From the NCBI GenBank assembly GCA_024277135.1, contig JAJRVV010000075.1, forward strand, positions 1 through 50,333: a DNA stretch of 50,333 nucleotides, read 5' to 3'. The stretch comes from Chloroflexota bacterium (GTDB lineage Bacteria; Chloroflexota; Anaerolineae; Promineifilales; Promineifilaceae). This document shows, piece after piece, positions 7,622 through 15,820 of this stretch. The position numbers and the translations under genes are program-made. Position 1 is the first letter of the stretch. Every line of letters starts with the position of its first letter. Under the pieces are notes generated by a model. It was not told where the DNA came from and did not search any database. It was given only the letters and a program-made list of their open reading frames with translations.

Positions 7622-8434
7622 ATGTTAAACCAACTACGACTTAACACCCTGAAATATGGCGCGGTGACGTTGACGAATTTTCAGAATCAGTTGGCGTATG
7701 TGTGGGATGCTGCCAGCCGTTCCTTGCTGATCATGTTGTTCATGTTCATTTTTGTGCAGTTGTGGACGGCCGTCTACCAGAGCCAGGGCGTCACCGAAAT
7801 TGCCGGGCTGACCTTAGCCAACACCATCTGGTATTTCCTGGTGGCGGAGATGATGGAACTGGGAAAACCGCGGCATGATCTCAAAATTTCGGAAGAAGTG
7901 AAGGATGGTTCGGTGGCGTACACGCTGATACGGCCGTACAGCTACCTGGCCTACCATTTCTTCAACGGCTTTGGCGAAGGCGTGGTGCGGATGGCGCTGG
8001 TGTTCTTGTTGGGGGCTCCGGTGGCGCTGTATTATGCCGGGCTGCCCACCATTCAGATGCGCCATCTGCCGGCCGTGCTGCTCATCGTCTTCCTGGCCGT
8101 CATCCTCGATTTCCTGATTTACAGCATCATCGGCCTGCTGGCGTTCGTCACCGAGGACATCCTTTCTTTCCGGCTGATTTACCAGAAATTCGTCTTTATC
8201 CTGGGCGGCCTGATGCTGCCGGTGGACTTCTTGCCGGAGTGGCTGCAAGCCATCGCCCGCGTCCTGCCCTTTCAATTGACCACCTATGCCCCGGCCAAAT
8301 TGTTTGTCGTTTTCACGGCCGAACAGTTTGTGGACTTGCTGATACGCCAGATCATCTGGATCGCCATCATCGGCTTCGTCCTATTCCGACAATACCGATG
8401 GGCTATAAATGAATTGACGATTAACGGTGGCTAA
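7622..8434 (+). CDS. ABC-2 exporter permease subunit 1
   Basis: A membrane protein of 270 residues with about six hydrophobic helices. It resembles the ABC2_membrane_6 (DUF990, COG4587) type permeases. The N-terminus (FQNQLAYVWDAASRSLLIMLFMFIFVQLW, abridged) and the intracellular motif around LKISEEVKDGSVAYTLIRPYSYLAY fit that family. The latter probably forms the coupling helix that touches the ATPase. It lies 53 bases after the ATPase and 64 before the second permease, so the three genes form one transporter. No clear ribosome site is seen before the ATG; the hairpin-forming repeat lies there instead. Confidence 0.85.
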   Translation: MLNQLRLNTLKYGAVTLTNFQNQLAYVWDAASRSLLIMLFMFIFVQLWTAVYQSQGVTEIAGLTLANTIWYFLVAEMMELGKPRHDLKISEEVKDGSVAYTLIRPYSYLAYHFFNGFGEGVVRMALVFLLGAPVALYYAGLPTIQMRHLPAVLLIVFLAVILDFLIYSIIGLLAFVTEDILSFRLIYQKFVFILGGLMLPVDFLPEWLQAIARVLPFQLTTYAPAKLFVVFTAEQFVDLLIRQIIWIAIIGFVLFRQYRWAINELTINGG

Positions 8435-8435
8435 T

Positions 8436-8488
8436 CAACAATTAACAATCAACAGTTAACAATCAACAGTTAACAATCAACAGTGAAC
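8436..8488. repeat. 14-bp tandem repeat CAACAGTTAACAAT (3.8 copies)
   Basis: Copies at 8436-8449 (one change), 8450-8463, 8464-8477 and a partial copy at 8478-8488 fill almost the whole gap between the two permease genes. It is AT-rich in contrast to the coding DNA. Confidence 0.8.
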
Positions 8489-8498
8489 GACTGATCCC

Positions 8499-9296
8499 AT
8501 GAACCGATTATTTTGCGAACTCAGATTTCTTAAAACCCTGGCCGGGGTGAACCTGGCCTCGGCCATGGAGTACCGCGTCAGCTTCATCAGCCAGATCATC
8601 GGCATGTTCATCAACAATGGCATCTACTTTGTCTTCTGGCTGATATTCTTCAACCAGTTTGGCGCCGTGCGCGGCTACAACATCCGCGAAATATATCTGC
8701 TGTTTGCCATCGTTACGTTGGGGTATGGATTGGCCTACATGTTTGCCGGGAATGTGGGAGCCAACATGGCCTATCTCATCGCCCAGGGGCGGCTGGATTA
8801 CTACCTGGTTTTTCCGCGCAACCTGCTGCTGCATGTCGCCTTTTCCCGCATGATTGTGACCACGATTGGCGATGTACTGTTTGGCCTGATCGCTTATCTG
8901 TTCACCGGACTGTTTCATCCGGTGGAAATCGGTCTATTTTTGATTTCGGCGGTATTGGCCGGTTTAGTTTTCGTCGGCTATTCGATTTTTACCGGCTCGC
9001 TGGCCTTTTTCCTGGGCAATGCCCAATACACCAGCCAGCAGTTGACCAATGCCTTGCTGACGTTCACGCTGTATCCCAACACGCTTTTCTCCGGGGTGAC
9101 GCGGGGACTGCTCTACACCCTGCTGCCGGCGGGGTTCATTGGCGCGGTTCCGGTGGAGATTGTGCGCGCGCGGAATGGGTGGCTGGCGCTGGTTTTGCTG
9201 GGCGCTGTGATTGTGATATGGTCGGTGGCGACGGCCGTGTTCTACACCGGTCTGCGACGTTATGAATCAGGCAGCGCCATCAATGTCAATGTCTAA
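8499..9296 (+). CDS. ABC-2 exporter permease subunit 2
   Basis: The second membrane subunit, 265 residues, with about six hydrophobic segments, of the same broad family (COG3694-like). The segment NMAYLIAQGRLDYYLVFPRNLLLHV (abridged) parallels the coupling motif in subunit 1 (GSVAYTLIRPYSYLAYHF). The pair would form a heterodimeric channel with the ATPase encoded two genes upstream. The last 35 bases overlap the beginning of the next gene as annotated here, so the glycosyltransferase may be co-transcribed with the exporter. Confidence 0.85.
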   Translation: MNRLFCELRFLKTLAGVNLASAMEYRVSFISQIIGMFINNGIYFVFWLIFFNQFGAVRGYNIREIYLLFAIVTLGYGLAYMFAGNVGANMAYLIAQGRLDYYLVFPRNLLLHVAFSRMIVTTIGDVLFGLIAYLFTGLFHPVEIGLFLISAVLAGLVFVGYSIFTGSLAFFLGNAQYTSQQLTNALLTFTLYPNTLFSGVTRGLLYTLLPAGFIGAVPVEIVRARNGWLALVLLGAVIVIWSVATAVFYTGLRRYESGSAINVNV

Positions 9297-11472
9297 ACAT
9301 CTCCGTTTGGCGGGAATTATCGCCCTCTTGTTAGTGGCCTTTGCTTTGCGTGTCTACCGGCTAGGCGATGTCAATGTTTGGTGGGATGAGGCGTATTCGG
9401 TCTGGTTGGCGCGGATGAATTTGGCCGATGCGATCAACATCACCGCCAGGGATGTTCATCCACCGCTGTACTACGCATTACTCCATTTTTCAATCCGGTT
9501 ATGGGGCAGCGGCGAGTTTGCCATTCGTTACCTTTCCGTCATTCCTGCTTTGCTGACGTCGGCCATTCTGTTCTCTTTGGGCAAAGGCTGGCTCGGTACT
9601 CGGCGGGCCGCTTTTGGCCTCTTATGGCTGGCTGTTTCTCGCTTTCATATTTGGTGGTCGCAAGAAACGCGCATGTACACTTGGGCCGCTTTTTGGGCGG
9701 TGTGGGTGTTCTATTTTCTATGGCGGCAAACGAGTACACGGCCGTCCAAATGGGGTTGGCCGGCCTATGTCTTTGGCTTGTCGGCTGGCTTGTACACCTT
9801 ATATTTGTTTGGATTGGTTTATCCGGCAGTGGGGTTGACGGTGGTGGCGCTCTGGTTCTCCAAACGCATCTCCACCCGGATTTTATGGCAATGGGTTCTG
9901 GCGACGGCCGTATCTCTGGCGCTCTTTGTGCCCTGGGCGCTGTTTTCAACGCCTAACCAACCCGGACAACCAGCTACGAATAGCTCGATTGTCCATTTGC
10001 TACAACTTTACCTGACCTTGTTAGCCAATGGCGAATCTACAAATATCGATCGTTTTTCTTTTTTAGCCGGTGGCTTTATGTTGTTGGCGGGGATTGGTTT
10101 TTATGGCTTGTTCCTAAAAAAACAGATCGCCGCCATTTCATTTTTGTTCCCCGCATTTATTTTGCCGCCCGTCATTGCAATCATTTTATTCCGGATCAGC
10201 GAACAAATTTACACCCCGGCTATTGAAGCGCGATATTACCTGTTGTTGGCCCCGATGAATCTGCTGGCATTGACGACCGCTTTGGCGGTTATAGCGTCGT
10301 TTTGGCGGCGCGCGGCCGTACTGTTAAGCGTGGCTGTTTTGGCCATTGCCATCACTTCCTTGCCCGGCTATTACAAGGATCGGCATTTGCGTGACCAGTG
10401 GAAAAGCGCAATGATGGTTATCCAGGCGTATGCTCGACCATCCGACCGGCTGCTGTTGGTTTCCGGGGATCGGTATCCTTTGTTTTTGTACGAGTATGAA
10501 AAGTGGCAGGGAGAACGGCCGTCTATCCATCTGGTTCCTGACGGCGCGCCGGTAATCAATGCCAAAACCGTGGCTGAACAGATGACAAAAGCGGTGGCTG
10601 ATTCTGAACACATCTGGTGGGTGGAAATTGAGCGAAATATGCAAGACCCGGAGGGGTTGGCTCGTATTTGGCTGGAAGAGCGGTTTCAGCCGACTTATGC
10701 CGCCTCTTACGACCATAACAGTCTGACCTTGTTTACGCGGGATGGATTGCTGCCGCCATTGAATTTCGATGTGGATGAATCCGGCGTGACGACGCCATTG
10801 TCAACATATTGGCCTGGCGATACGGCGCATTTGGGGATTCTGACTGACGGGTCTGACAGCCGGGCGGCGGTGCTTCATGAGAGCGGTTTGGTATTGATGA
10901 CGTCGCCATTGGACTCGGCTGGTTTCAGTTTTGTTGATTTGCCGTTCCCCATCACCCAGGCTGCGCCCAACGGCCGTTACACAGTCCGGATAGACGATCA
11001 GGATGCGGCCGCGTTTCAGGTGGAAAACAGCGACCCCTTGTTGTCGTCAGCCGATATTCCTGAACGAACCGGCGTAGAATTTGGATCTATCCGTCTGCTA
11101 GGATTTGCCATCGAGTCGAACTCCCCATCGCCGGGTGATACCATTCAACTTGACCTTTATTGGCAAACAACGGAACCGGTGGAAACGGATTACACTGTGT
11201 TCACGCAGCTGGCGGGGCCGTTCAATGCCCAATCCGGGAATCCCCTGTGGGGACAACATGACAGCCCCCCCGTTTCCGGTTCATTTCCCACAACCGCCTG
11301 GCCAGTGGGAATGATCATTCGTGATCGCCATGCGTTGACGTTTTCAGGAGATGCCCCCGCAGCCGATTACACGTTGTTGGTGGGTATGTACGACTCACGC
11401 ACCGGAACCCGTTTGCCCATATCAGGCGCCGGCATAGACGCTGTCGAACTGCTGAAATTTTCCGTGCCGTAG
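9262..11472 (+). CDS. GT39-like polytopic glycosyltransferase with C-terminal beta-sandwich domain
   Basis: Resembles the PMT/ArnT-like (PMT_2) membrane glycosyltransferases that use a polyprenyl-phosphate sugar donor on the outer face of the membrane. The N-terminal helix is followed by a loop with an acidic pair in VNVWWDEAYSVW, the usual catalytic position, and DVHPPLYYALLHF, another family motif. About ten further helices run to residue 370. The last 330 residues are extracytoplasmic. They end in a beta-sandwich with the pattern W-P-V-G...D...A-P-A..Y.L.VGMYD..TG.RLPI, which the next gene shares. Start is uncertain: ATG 9262 overlaps the permease, and ATG 9283 or 9289 are alternatives. 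Acceptor unknown. Confidence 0.82.
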   Translation: MNQAAPSMSMSKHLRLAGIIALLLVAFALRVYRLGDVNVWWDEAYSVWLARMNLADAINITARDVHPPLYYALLHFSIRLWGSGEFAIRYLSVIPALLTSAILFSLGKGWLGTRRAAFGLLWLAVSRFHIWWSQETRMYTWAAFWAVWVFYFLWRQTSTRPSKWGWPAYVFGLSAGLYTLYLFGLVYPAVGLTVVALWFSKRISTRILWQWVLATAVSLALFVPWALFSTPNQPGQPATNSSIVHLLQLYLTLLANGESTNIDRFSFLAGGFMLLAGIGFYGLFLKKQIAAISFLFPAFILPPVIAIILFRISEQIYTPAIEARYYLLLAPMNLLALTTALAVIASFWRRAAVLLSVAVLAIAITSLPGYYKDRHLRDQWKSAMMVIQAYARPSDRLLLVSGDRYPLFLYEYEKWQGERPSIHLVPDGAPVINAKTVAEQMTKAVADSEHIWWVEIERNMQDPEGLARIWLEERFQPTYAASYDHNSLTLFTRDGLLPPLNFDVDESGVTTPLSTYWPGDTAHLGILTDGSDSRAAVLHESGLVLMTSPLDSAGFSFVDLPFPITQAAPNGRYTVRIDDQDAAAFQVENSDPLLSSADIPERTGVEFGSIRLLGFAIESNSPSPGDTIQLDLYWQTTEPVETDYTVFTQLAGPFNAQSGNPLWGQHDSPPVSGSFPTTAWPVGMIIRDRHALTFSGDAPAADYTLLVGMYDSRTGTRLPISGAGIDAVELLKFSVP

Positions 11473-11473
11473 C

Positions 11474-13387
11474 TCATCCTCCCGGTATGATTTCAATTTC
11501 TCCCAGGCAAGCCCGATCCGGCTGATCGCATCCTGTTGGTTCGATAACCGGCAGGCGGTCACCTGTGGCCGGGTCATACAATCCCAGGTACAAGAAGTAA
11601 ACACCAGGCGGGGCATCGTTGGGCAGCAAGATGGCGCGGTAGTCGGTGACGGCCGTTCCCACCGGCCACGCATCCATCGGCGTCACCCCATTTTGCGGCT
11701 CCCGATCATCCTGCGCGATTGGCGGCTGATCAGGCCGTCCCAGGTGGAGGAAGGTTTGGTAGCGTCTGTCCAGAGGCACGGCCGTTTCCCACACCAGCGT
11801 CAACTGCAAAACCTCGCCGAGGGCGACGGCCGTTTGCGGCAGCATGGCCTTCCCCTTCACGCCAGGCATAAATTCAAAAGAGATGGAATGGATGGCTGTG
11901 CTATCCGGTTTAACAAACAGGGCGACTTGTGACTGGCCAAACCAGTCGGCGAACGCCAGACCAGCGTGTTGACTCATCCACTGTCCGGTCGGTTCCGCGG
12001 GATCAAGCGCATCCACCTGATAATTCACCACCCAAACCCGGTCAGTTCGGCTAAAAATCCGCGCCAGCAACGGTGACGGATCGTAGTTGGCATACTCATT
12101 CCGCGCCACATCTTGGGCCAAATCGGGGGCATAGCTGGCGAAGTAACCATCTTGCCAATCATAAGCGGCCAATATCACATCGCCAGGCTGGTGGTACTCC
12201 TGTATTTGGGCGATGAGCGGGCGGTAATCTTCCGCCAAATTGATGGGTTGGCGGCAGGCGGCAAAAATGTTGGCGGCGAGCAGCGCTGCCGTCATCCCCG
12301 CCATTCCCCATCCCCACCACTGGTGGCGAAAAAATGATGCTAATCCGGCAGCGGCGGCCATGATCAGAAATGGGATGGCCGGAAAAGCCAGCCGGGCCGC
12401 GCGGGCGTTGGTCACGCCGGGAATATCATACTGAATCGTGATTGCCAACACGATAGAGGCGGCCACAACCGGCAGGGCGAGTATGGGGAAAAATGTATGA
12501 CGGCGGGAGAGCGCGGCCGCGCCCCACACCGCCATTCCTGAAAACAAAACCACCGTCAATCCGGACAGCCATCCGGCTGCCGGCGTATAGCCGGCCACTA
12601 ACTGCCGCCAAATCAGCGGGATTTGTCCCCAGGCGATTTGCAGGCTGGCGGCGTTTCCCACCCGGTTTGCCTGCAATCCTTGAATTTGCGGCCAGGCAAA
12701 CCAAACCCAGGGCAAAAATCCAAGCGAAATGAGGACGGCCGTCAACAGCCAGGGCCGAATTGCCAATCGTTTTTGCCCCCATCCCCATAAAACCGCCAAA
12801 CCCATCCCGGCCGCCAGCAGGGCAAAGGCATACTGGTTGTATAACCCGGCCACGATGCTGCCGGCGAGCAGCAACCGCCAGCGCCGCTTCTTTTGCCCGG
12901 ATAAAAGCTGCGTGAAGGCCAGCAGGGCGGCGGCGGCCAGAGTGATTCCCAGGCTGTACATGCGGGCGTCGCGGGCGTGGTGAAACAAAAAGGGGGAGAG
13001 TGATGCCAGCAGCGCGGCCGTCACCCCCGTTGTTGCGCCGTTCAGCTTTTTACCCAGGACAAACAACAGCGGCAGCGTCAGCAAGTTGACGACCGCCGAC
13101 AAGCCCCGCGCCGCAAACGGAGAGGTTCCCACAGCTTGCAGCCAGCTCGCCAGGAACAAATAGTAGGTGGGCGGATGCACATCGGCGGCGGTGGCGGCAA
13201 TGAGTTTGCCGGGCGGAAATTGGGCGAAATAAATGCTGAACCCTTCGTCCCACCACAGCGGCAGCCGATCATTCTGGCGCAACGTGATGGCAAGAGCGAG
13301 CAGACAAAGAAAAACGACCGCCCACCGGGGAAAATCAATCTGCTGGCTGGAACGGCCGTCCTTTCCCATTAACAACGAATCATTCAC
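11474..13387 (-). CDS. GT39-like polytopic glycosyltransferase with C-terminal beta-sandwich domain
   Basis: A paralogue in kind of the convergent gene to its left; the two stop codons are one base apart. Features are the same: the WWDEGFSIYFA loop after helix 1, DVHPPTYYLFLA, about ten helices up to residue 390, and a C-terminal extracytoplasmic domain ending in the pattern D-A-W-P-V-G...D-Y-R-A...D-A-P-P-G-V-Y...LGLYDPATGDRLPV. It probably transfers a lipid-linked sugar to an envelope molecule. It starts at ATG 13387, or at the internal ATG six codons later; neither has a strong ribosome site. No terminator separates it from the convergent gene. Confidence 0.82.
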   Translation of the reverse strand: MNDSLLMGKDGRSSQQIDFPRWAVVFLCLLALAITLRQNDRLPLWWDEGFSIYFAQFPPGKLIAATAADVHPPTYYLFLASWLQAVGTSPFAARGLSAVVNLLTLPLLFVLGKKLNGATTGVTAALLASLSPFLFHHARDARMYSLGITLAAAALLAFTQLLSGQKKRRWRLLLAGSIVAGLYNQYAFALLAAGMGLAVLWGWGQKRLAIRPWLLTAVLISLGFLPWVWFAWPQIQGLQANRVGNAASLQIAWGQIPLIWRQLVAGYTPAAGWLSGLTVVLFSGMAVWGAAALSRRHTFFPILALPVVAASIVLAITIQYDIPGVTNARAARLAFPAIPFLIMAAAAGLASFFRHQWWGWGMAGMTAALLAANIFAACRQPINLAEDYRPLIAQIQEYHQPGDVILAAYDWQDGYFASYAPDLAQDVARNEYANYDPSPLLARIFSRTDRVWVVNYQVDALDPAEPTGQWMSQHAGLAFADWFGQSQVALFVKPDSTAIHSISFEFMPGVKGKAMLPQTAVALGEVLQLTLVWETAVPLDRRYQTFLHLGRPDQPPIAQDDREPQNGVTPMDAWPVGTAVTDYRAILLPNDAPPGVYFLYLGLYDPATGDRLPVIEPTGCDQPDRACLGEIEIIPGG

Positions 13388-13393
13388 AATTTT

Positions 13394-15025
13394 TTACATC
13401 AGCGCCTTCATTTCCTGAATCTGGCGCAGCAGGCGGCGCTGCATGATCTCATACTGGGGCTGGCGATCCACCGCCGTCGCCCCCAGATCGCTGCCTATTT
13501 CCAGGCGCATCTGCCGCGGCGCGGCCGTATCGAATCGCGGCCATTGCGGATGGGAGCCGTCGTTGGGGTCTCCGCTCTTGGCGAAATTCGTCCAATAGTC
13601 GCCCATCACCTGGGTCAGCGCCTTGTCCTCGGCGGTGACGTCAAACAGGGGAATGGTTGTGTCATGGACGAAGGTTAGTTCACGGGCATGGTAAGCCCCG
13701 ACCGTTTGCTTCGGTGAAGGCGGCGTGCGCGTGAAGTGGTAGAAGTAGACCGGCTGGCCCGCTTCGGCCCCCTTGAGCGCGTAAAAATGGACGGCCGCGC
13801 CAAATATCACGTCCCCCAGCAGCGCCATCTGCGCCGTCTCCGCCCCCTGCGCCAATCCCGGATAAAGGTCAAGGAGCGCCTGAGCCTCATCGTCAAACTC
13901 CTGGCGCACCAGCCCGGCTATCTGCTCCGGCGGGATGCTTTGGTGCGCGTATTCGCGGAACGGCGACGCGACCAGGGGATAAATCAGCGTCCCCTCGTCG
14001 GCATTGCTGCCCAACAGAATGGGCGCGCGCGCCTGGTCGCCGTCTTGGAACGCCGCGAACGGGCTTTTCTCCAGGACGTAACCATCAATGACCGGGTAGA
14101 AATGTTGGAAATGGCGCATCTGGCGGACGAGGTCGTAGAAACGCTTGGGGGCGATCTGGCGCAAAGCGGCGATCTGGTCGTCGCCGGCTGGGGCGAAACG
14201 GTCGGCAAACTCCTGCCCGATAGCTTCCAGCGCCGGGTTGTTGCGATACGGCTGGCGCAGGAACATCATCTGGCCGATGTTGGCCGGGCTTTGCAAGATC
14301 GCCTTGTGGAAGAGGCCGCGCGCCAACGGCGAAACCAGCATGTGCGCCACCGACTCGCCGCCGGCCGATTCGCCGAAGATGGTCACGTTGTCCGGGTCGC
14401 CGCCGAACGCCGAAATGTTCTCCTGCACCCATTGTAACGCCGCGATCTGATCCAGCGTGCCGTAATTGCCGGAAACGCCATGCGCCGACTCGCGGCTGAG
14501 TAGCGGATGGCCGAAGTAGCCCATCAGCCCCAGGCGATAGTTGATGTAGACGGCGACCACGCCGCGCCGGGCCAGGCTGTTGCTGTCGTAGAAAATGTCG
14601 TTGGCGCTGCCATCTTGATGGTCGCCGCCGTGAATCCAGACCATGACTGGCAGTTTGGCTTCTTTGTCCAACGACGGGGTGCGGATGTTGAGGGTGAGGC
14701 AGTCCTCATTTTGCTTCGGTTTGGGCGCGACTTTTAGCAGCAGTTTGACGGCCGTCGTTTTCAACGCGCCCCATCCCTGCCCCTTCACCAGGGCGTTCAT
14801 GAACAGCTCGAAGTCGGCCGCCTGCTGGATGGCGATTGTGCCCGCTTTCTCCGCTTTCAGCGTGCCCGACCAGGGGAGGGCTGGGCGCGGCGGCCGCCAG
14901 CGCAACTCGCCCACCGGCGGCTGGGCGTATGGGATGCCTTTGAAGACGGCGATCTGACCATCTTTCTGGAACACGCCGGTGAGCGCGCCTGATTGAGTCT
15001 GGACGGGTGGGGTTATCTGGGCCAT
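13394..15025 (-). CDS. Type-B carboxylesterase (para-nitrobenzyl esterase-like)
   Basis: An alpha/beta hydrolase of the carboxylesterase family (COG2272). The N-terminal FKGIPYAQPPVGELRW and EDCLTLNI motifs are standard. The oxyanion-hole segment is VWIHGGDHQDGS, with the nucleophile Ser220 in GESAGG. The catalytic acid lies downstream and the His in AYHARELTFV. Length 543 is usual. The ribosome site GGAGG is 6 bases before the ATG. No signal peptide is seen, so it is probably cytoplasmic. It starts upstream of, and in the same direction as, the minus-strand glycosyltransferase with a 6-base gap. That gap suggests co-transcription, though the natural ester substrate is unknown. Confidence 0.92.
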   Translation of the reverse strand: MAQITPPVQTQSGALTGVFQKDGQIAVFKGIPYAQPPVGELRWRPPRPALPWSGTLKAEKAGTIAIQQAADFELFMNALVKGQGWGALKTTAVKLLLKVAPKPKQNEDCLTLNIRTPSLDKEAKLPVMVWIHGGDHQDGSANDIFYDSNSLARRGVVAVYINYRLGLMGYFGHPLLSRESAHGVSGNYGTLDQIAALQWVQENISAFGGDPDNVTIFGESAGGESVAHMLVSPLARGLFHKAILQSPANIGQMMFLRQPYRNNPALEAIGQEFADRFAPAGDDQIAALRQIAPKRFYDLVRQMRHFQHFYPVIDGYVLEKSPFAAFQDGDQARAPILLGSNADEGTLIYPLVASPFREYAHQSIPPEQIAGLVRQEFDDEAQALLDLYPGLAQGAETAQMALLGDVIFGAAVHFYALKGAEAGQPVYFYHFTRTPPSPKQTVGAYHARELTFVHDTTIPLFDVTAEDKALTQVMGDYWTNFAKSGDPNDGSHPQWPRFDTAAPRQMRLEIGSDLGATAVDRQPQYEIMQRRLLRQIQEMKALM

Positions 15026-15098
15026 GTTTTACCTCCTGCAACTATAACGCGAGTATCTTGGTCGCCGGGCGGGAGCGCTGGCAACTAAACGGCCGTAG

Positions 15099-15320
15099 CT
15101 AGCGGGGGGGGGCCGGTTCAAAGCGCAATAACATCATTTGGTCAGGACGCAAACCCAAGGATTCGTATACACGGCCGTCGCGGTCACTAAACTCCACCTC
15201 AAATGCTGCGCCGTCTGCCAGAATTGCAACAATTGTTCCCACTTGTCCATGCCACAGATTATGTTCTGGTAAATCTTGTGTTAGCGTAACCACATCGAAT
15301 AGTTTGAAGTTTTCCTGCAT
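15099..15320 (-). CDS. DUF4926 domain protein
   Basis: A small acidic single-domain protein (73 aa). The pattern FDVVTLTQDLPEHNLWHGQVGTIV, then AFEVEFSDRDGR and LRPDQMMLLR, matches the DUF4926 family as I recall it, a beta-barrel-like fold of unknown function. Its ribosome site GAGGAG (15327-15332) overlaps the stop codon of the upstream DUF6883-type gene, so the two were translationally coupled. I use ATG 15320, not the in-frame TTG at 15326. Such pairs have been noted next to each other in other genomes, but the joint function is not established. The partner is now disrupted by a MITE. Confidence 0.75.
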   Translation of the reverse strand: MQENFKLFDVVTLTQDLPEHNLWHGQVGTIVAILADGAAFEVEFSDRDGRVYESLGLRPDQMMLLRFEPAPPR

Positions 15321-15560
15321 AGCCAACTCCTCATAAAACGTAACAGCTTGTCAATCTGGGGGCGCTTGAGTCATGTTCAACAATCCAACCACTGCGAATA
15401 AGCGCAGATTTACCATTCCATTCTAACATAAAATCAATCCGGTATCGCTGTCCATACTCATCTATGGTAAAGGGTTTGGCTTCATGGGTTTTAACAATTC
15501 TCAGCAAAATCTCGCGCAAGCTCTCGGCGTCGTCAGCTTCCATGCCTAGAACTGCCATAA

Positions 15561-15568
15561 ACTTGCGT
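15561..15568. repeat. Left target-site duplication of the MITE
   Basis: ACTTGCGT directly abuts the left end of the element and is repeated at 15706-15713 after its right end. If the ambiguous next G is counted, the duplication is 9 bp. Confidence 0.8.
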
Positions 15569-15705
15569 GGCATGGTTCATTTTGAGCAAAATCATCTTTA
15601 CAATTTTTGGACTGCAGCCGCGGTTTCTTACCGCGTTCACACCCGCGCGGTAAGAAACCGCGGCTACAAATTGTAAAGGACGTTGCCGGTTTTTTGAACC
15701 ATGCC
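15569..15705. mobile_element. MITE, 137 bp, inserted in the DUF6883-type gene
   Basis: The ends are an 11-bp inverted repeat (GGCATGGTTCA / TGAACCATGCC). Inside lies a perfect 20-bp inverted repeat (15616-15635 against 15646-15665), extended imperfectly by TTTACAATTT/AAATTGTAAA. It has no coding capacity. The flanking duplication ACTTGCGT and the clean restoration of the host gene frame show it moved in as a unit. It would need a transposase in trans, and none is in this window. Confidence 0.85.
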
Positions 15706-15713
15706 ACTTGCGT
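15706..15713. repeat. Right target-site duplication of the MITE
   Basis: ACTTGCGT, identical to 15561-15568. Confidence 0.8.
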
Positions 15714-15820
15714 GCTTTATGCTTACCCGTGTCGTGTGTTGGGTTGAGCGAATAGTCGCGTAATTTGCGAATATCTACCACAGCCTGTTCAGCATTAGGC
15801 AGTTTCATAACGTAAAATTG

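Larger units (their letters stand above)
15331..15808 (-). pseudogene. DUF6883-type gene interrupted by a MITE insertion
   Basis: The N-terminal piece (MKLPNAEQAVVDIRKLRDYSLN...GKHKARK) is read from 15808. The C-terminal piece (RKFMAVLGMEADDAESLREILL...RYRIDFMLEWNG) is read up to the stop at 15331. They lie on the two sides of a 137-bp element with an 8-bp target duplication. Removing the element plus one copy of the duplication joins KHKARK directly to FMAVLG in one frame and restores a protein of roughly 110 residues, the size of DUF6883 proteins. The insertion adds 145 bases and shifts the frame. An ATG inside the element end could still start an 80-residue C-terminal fragment. The gene starts 12 bases after the xdhD stop. 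Confidence 0.8.
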
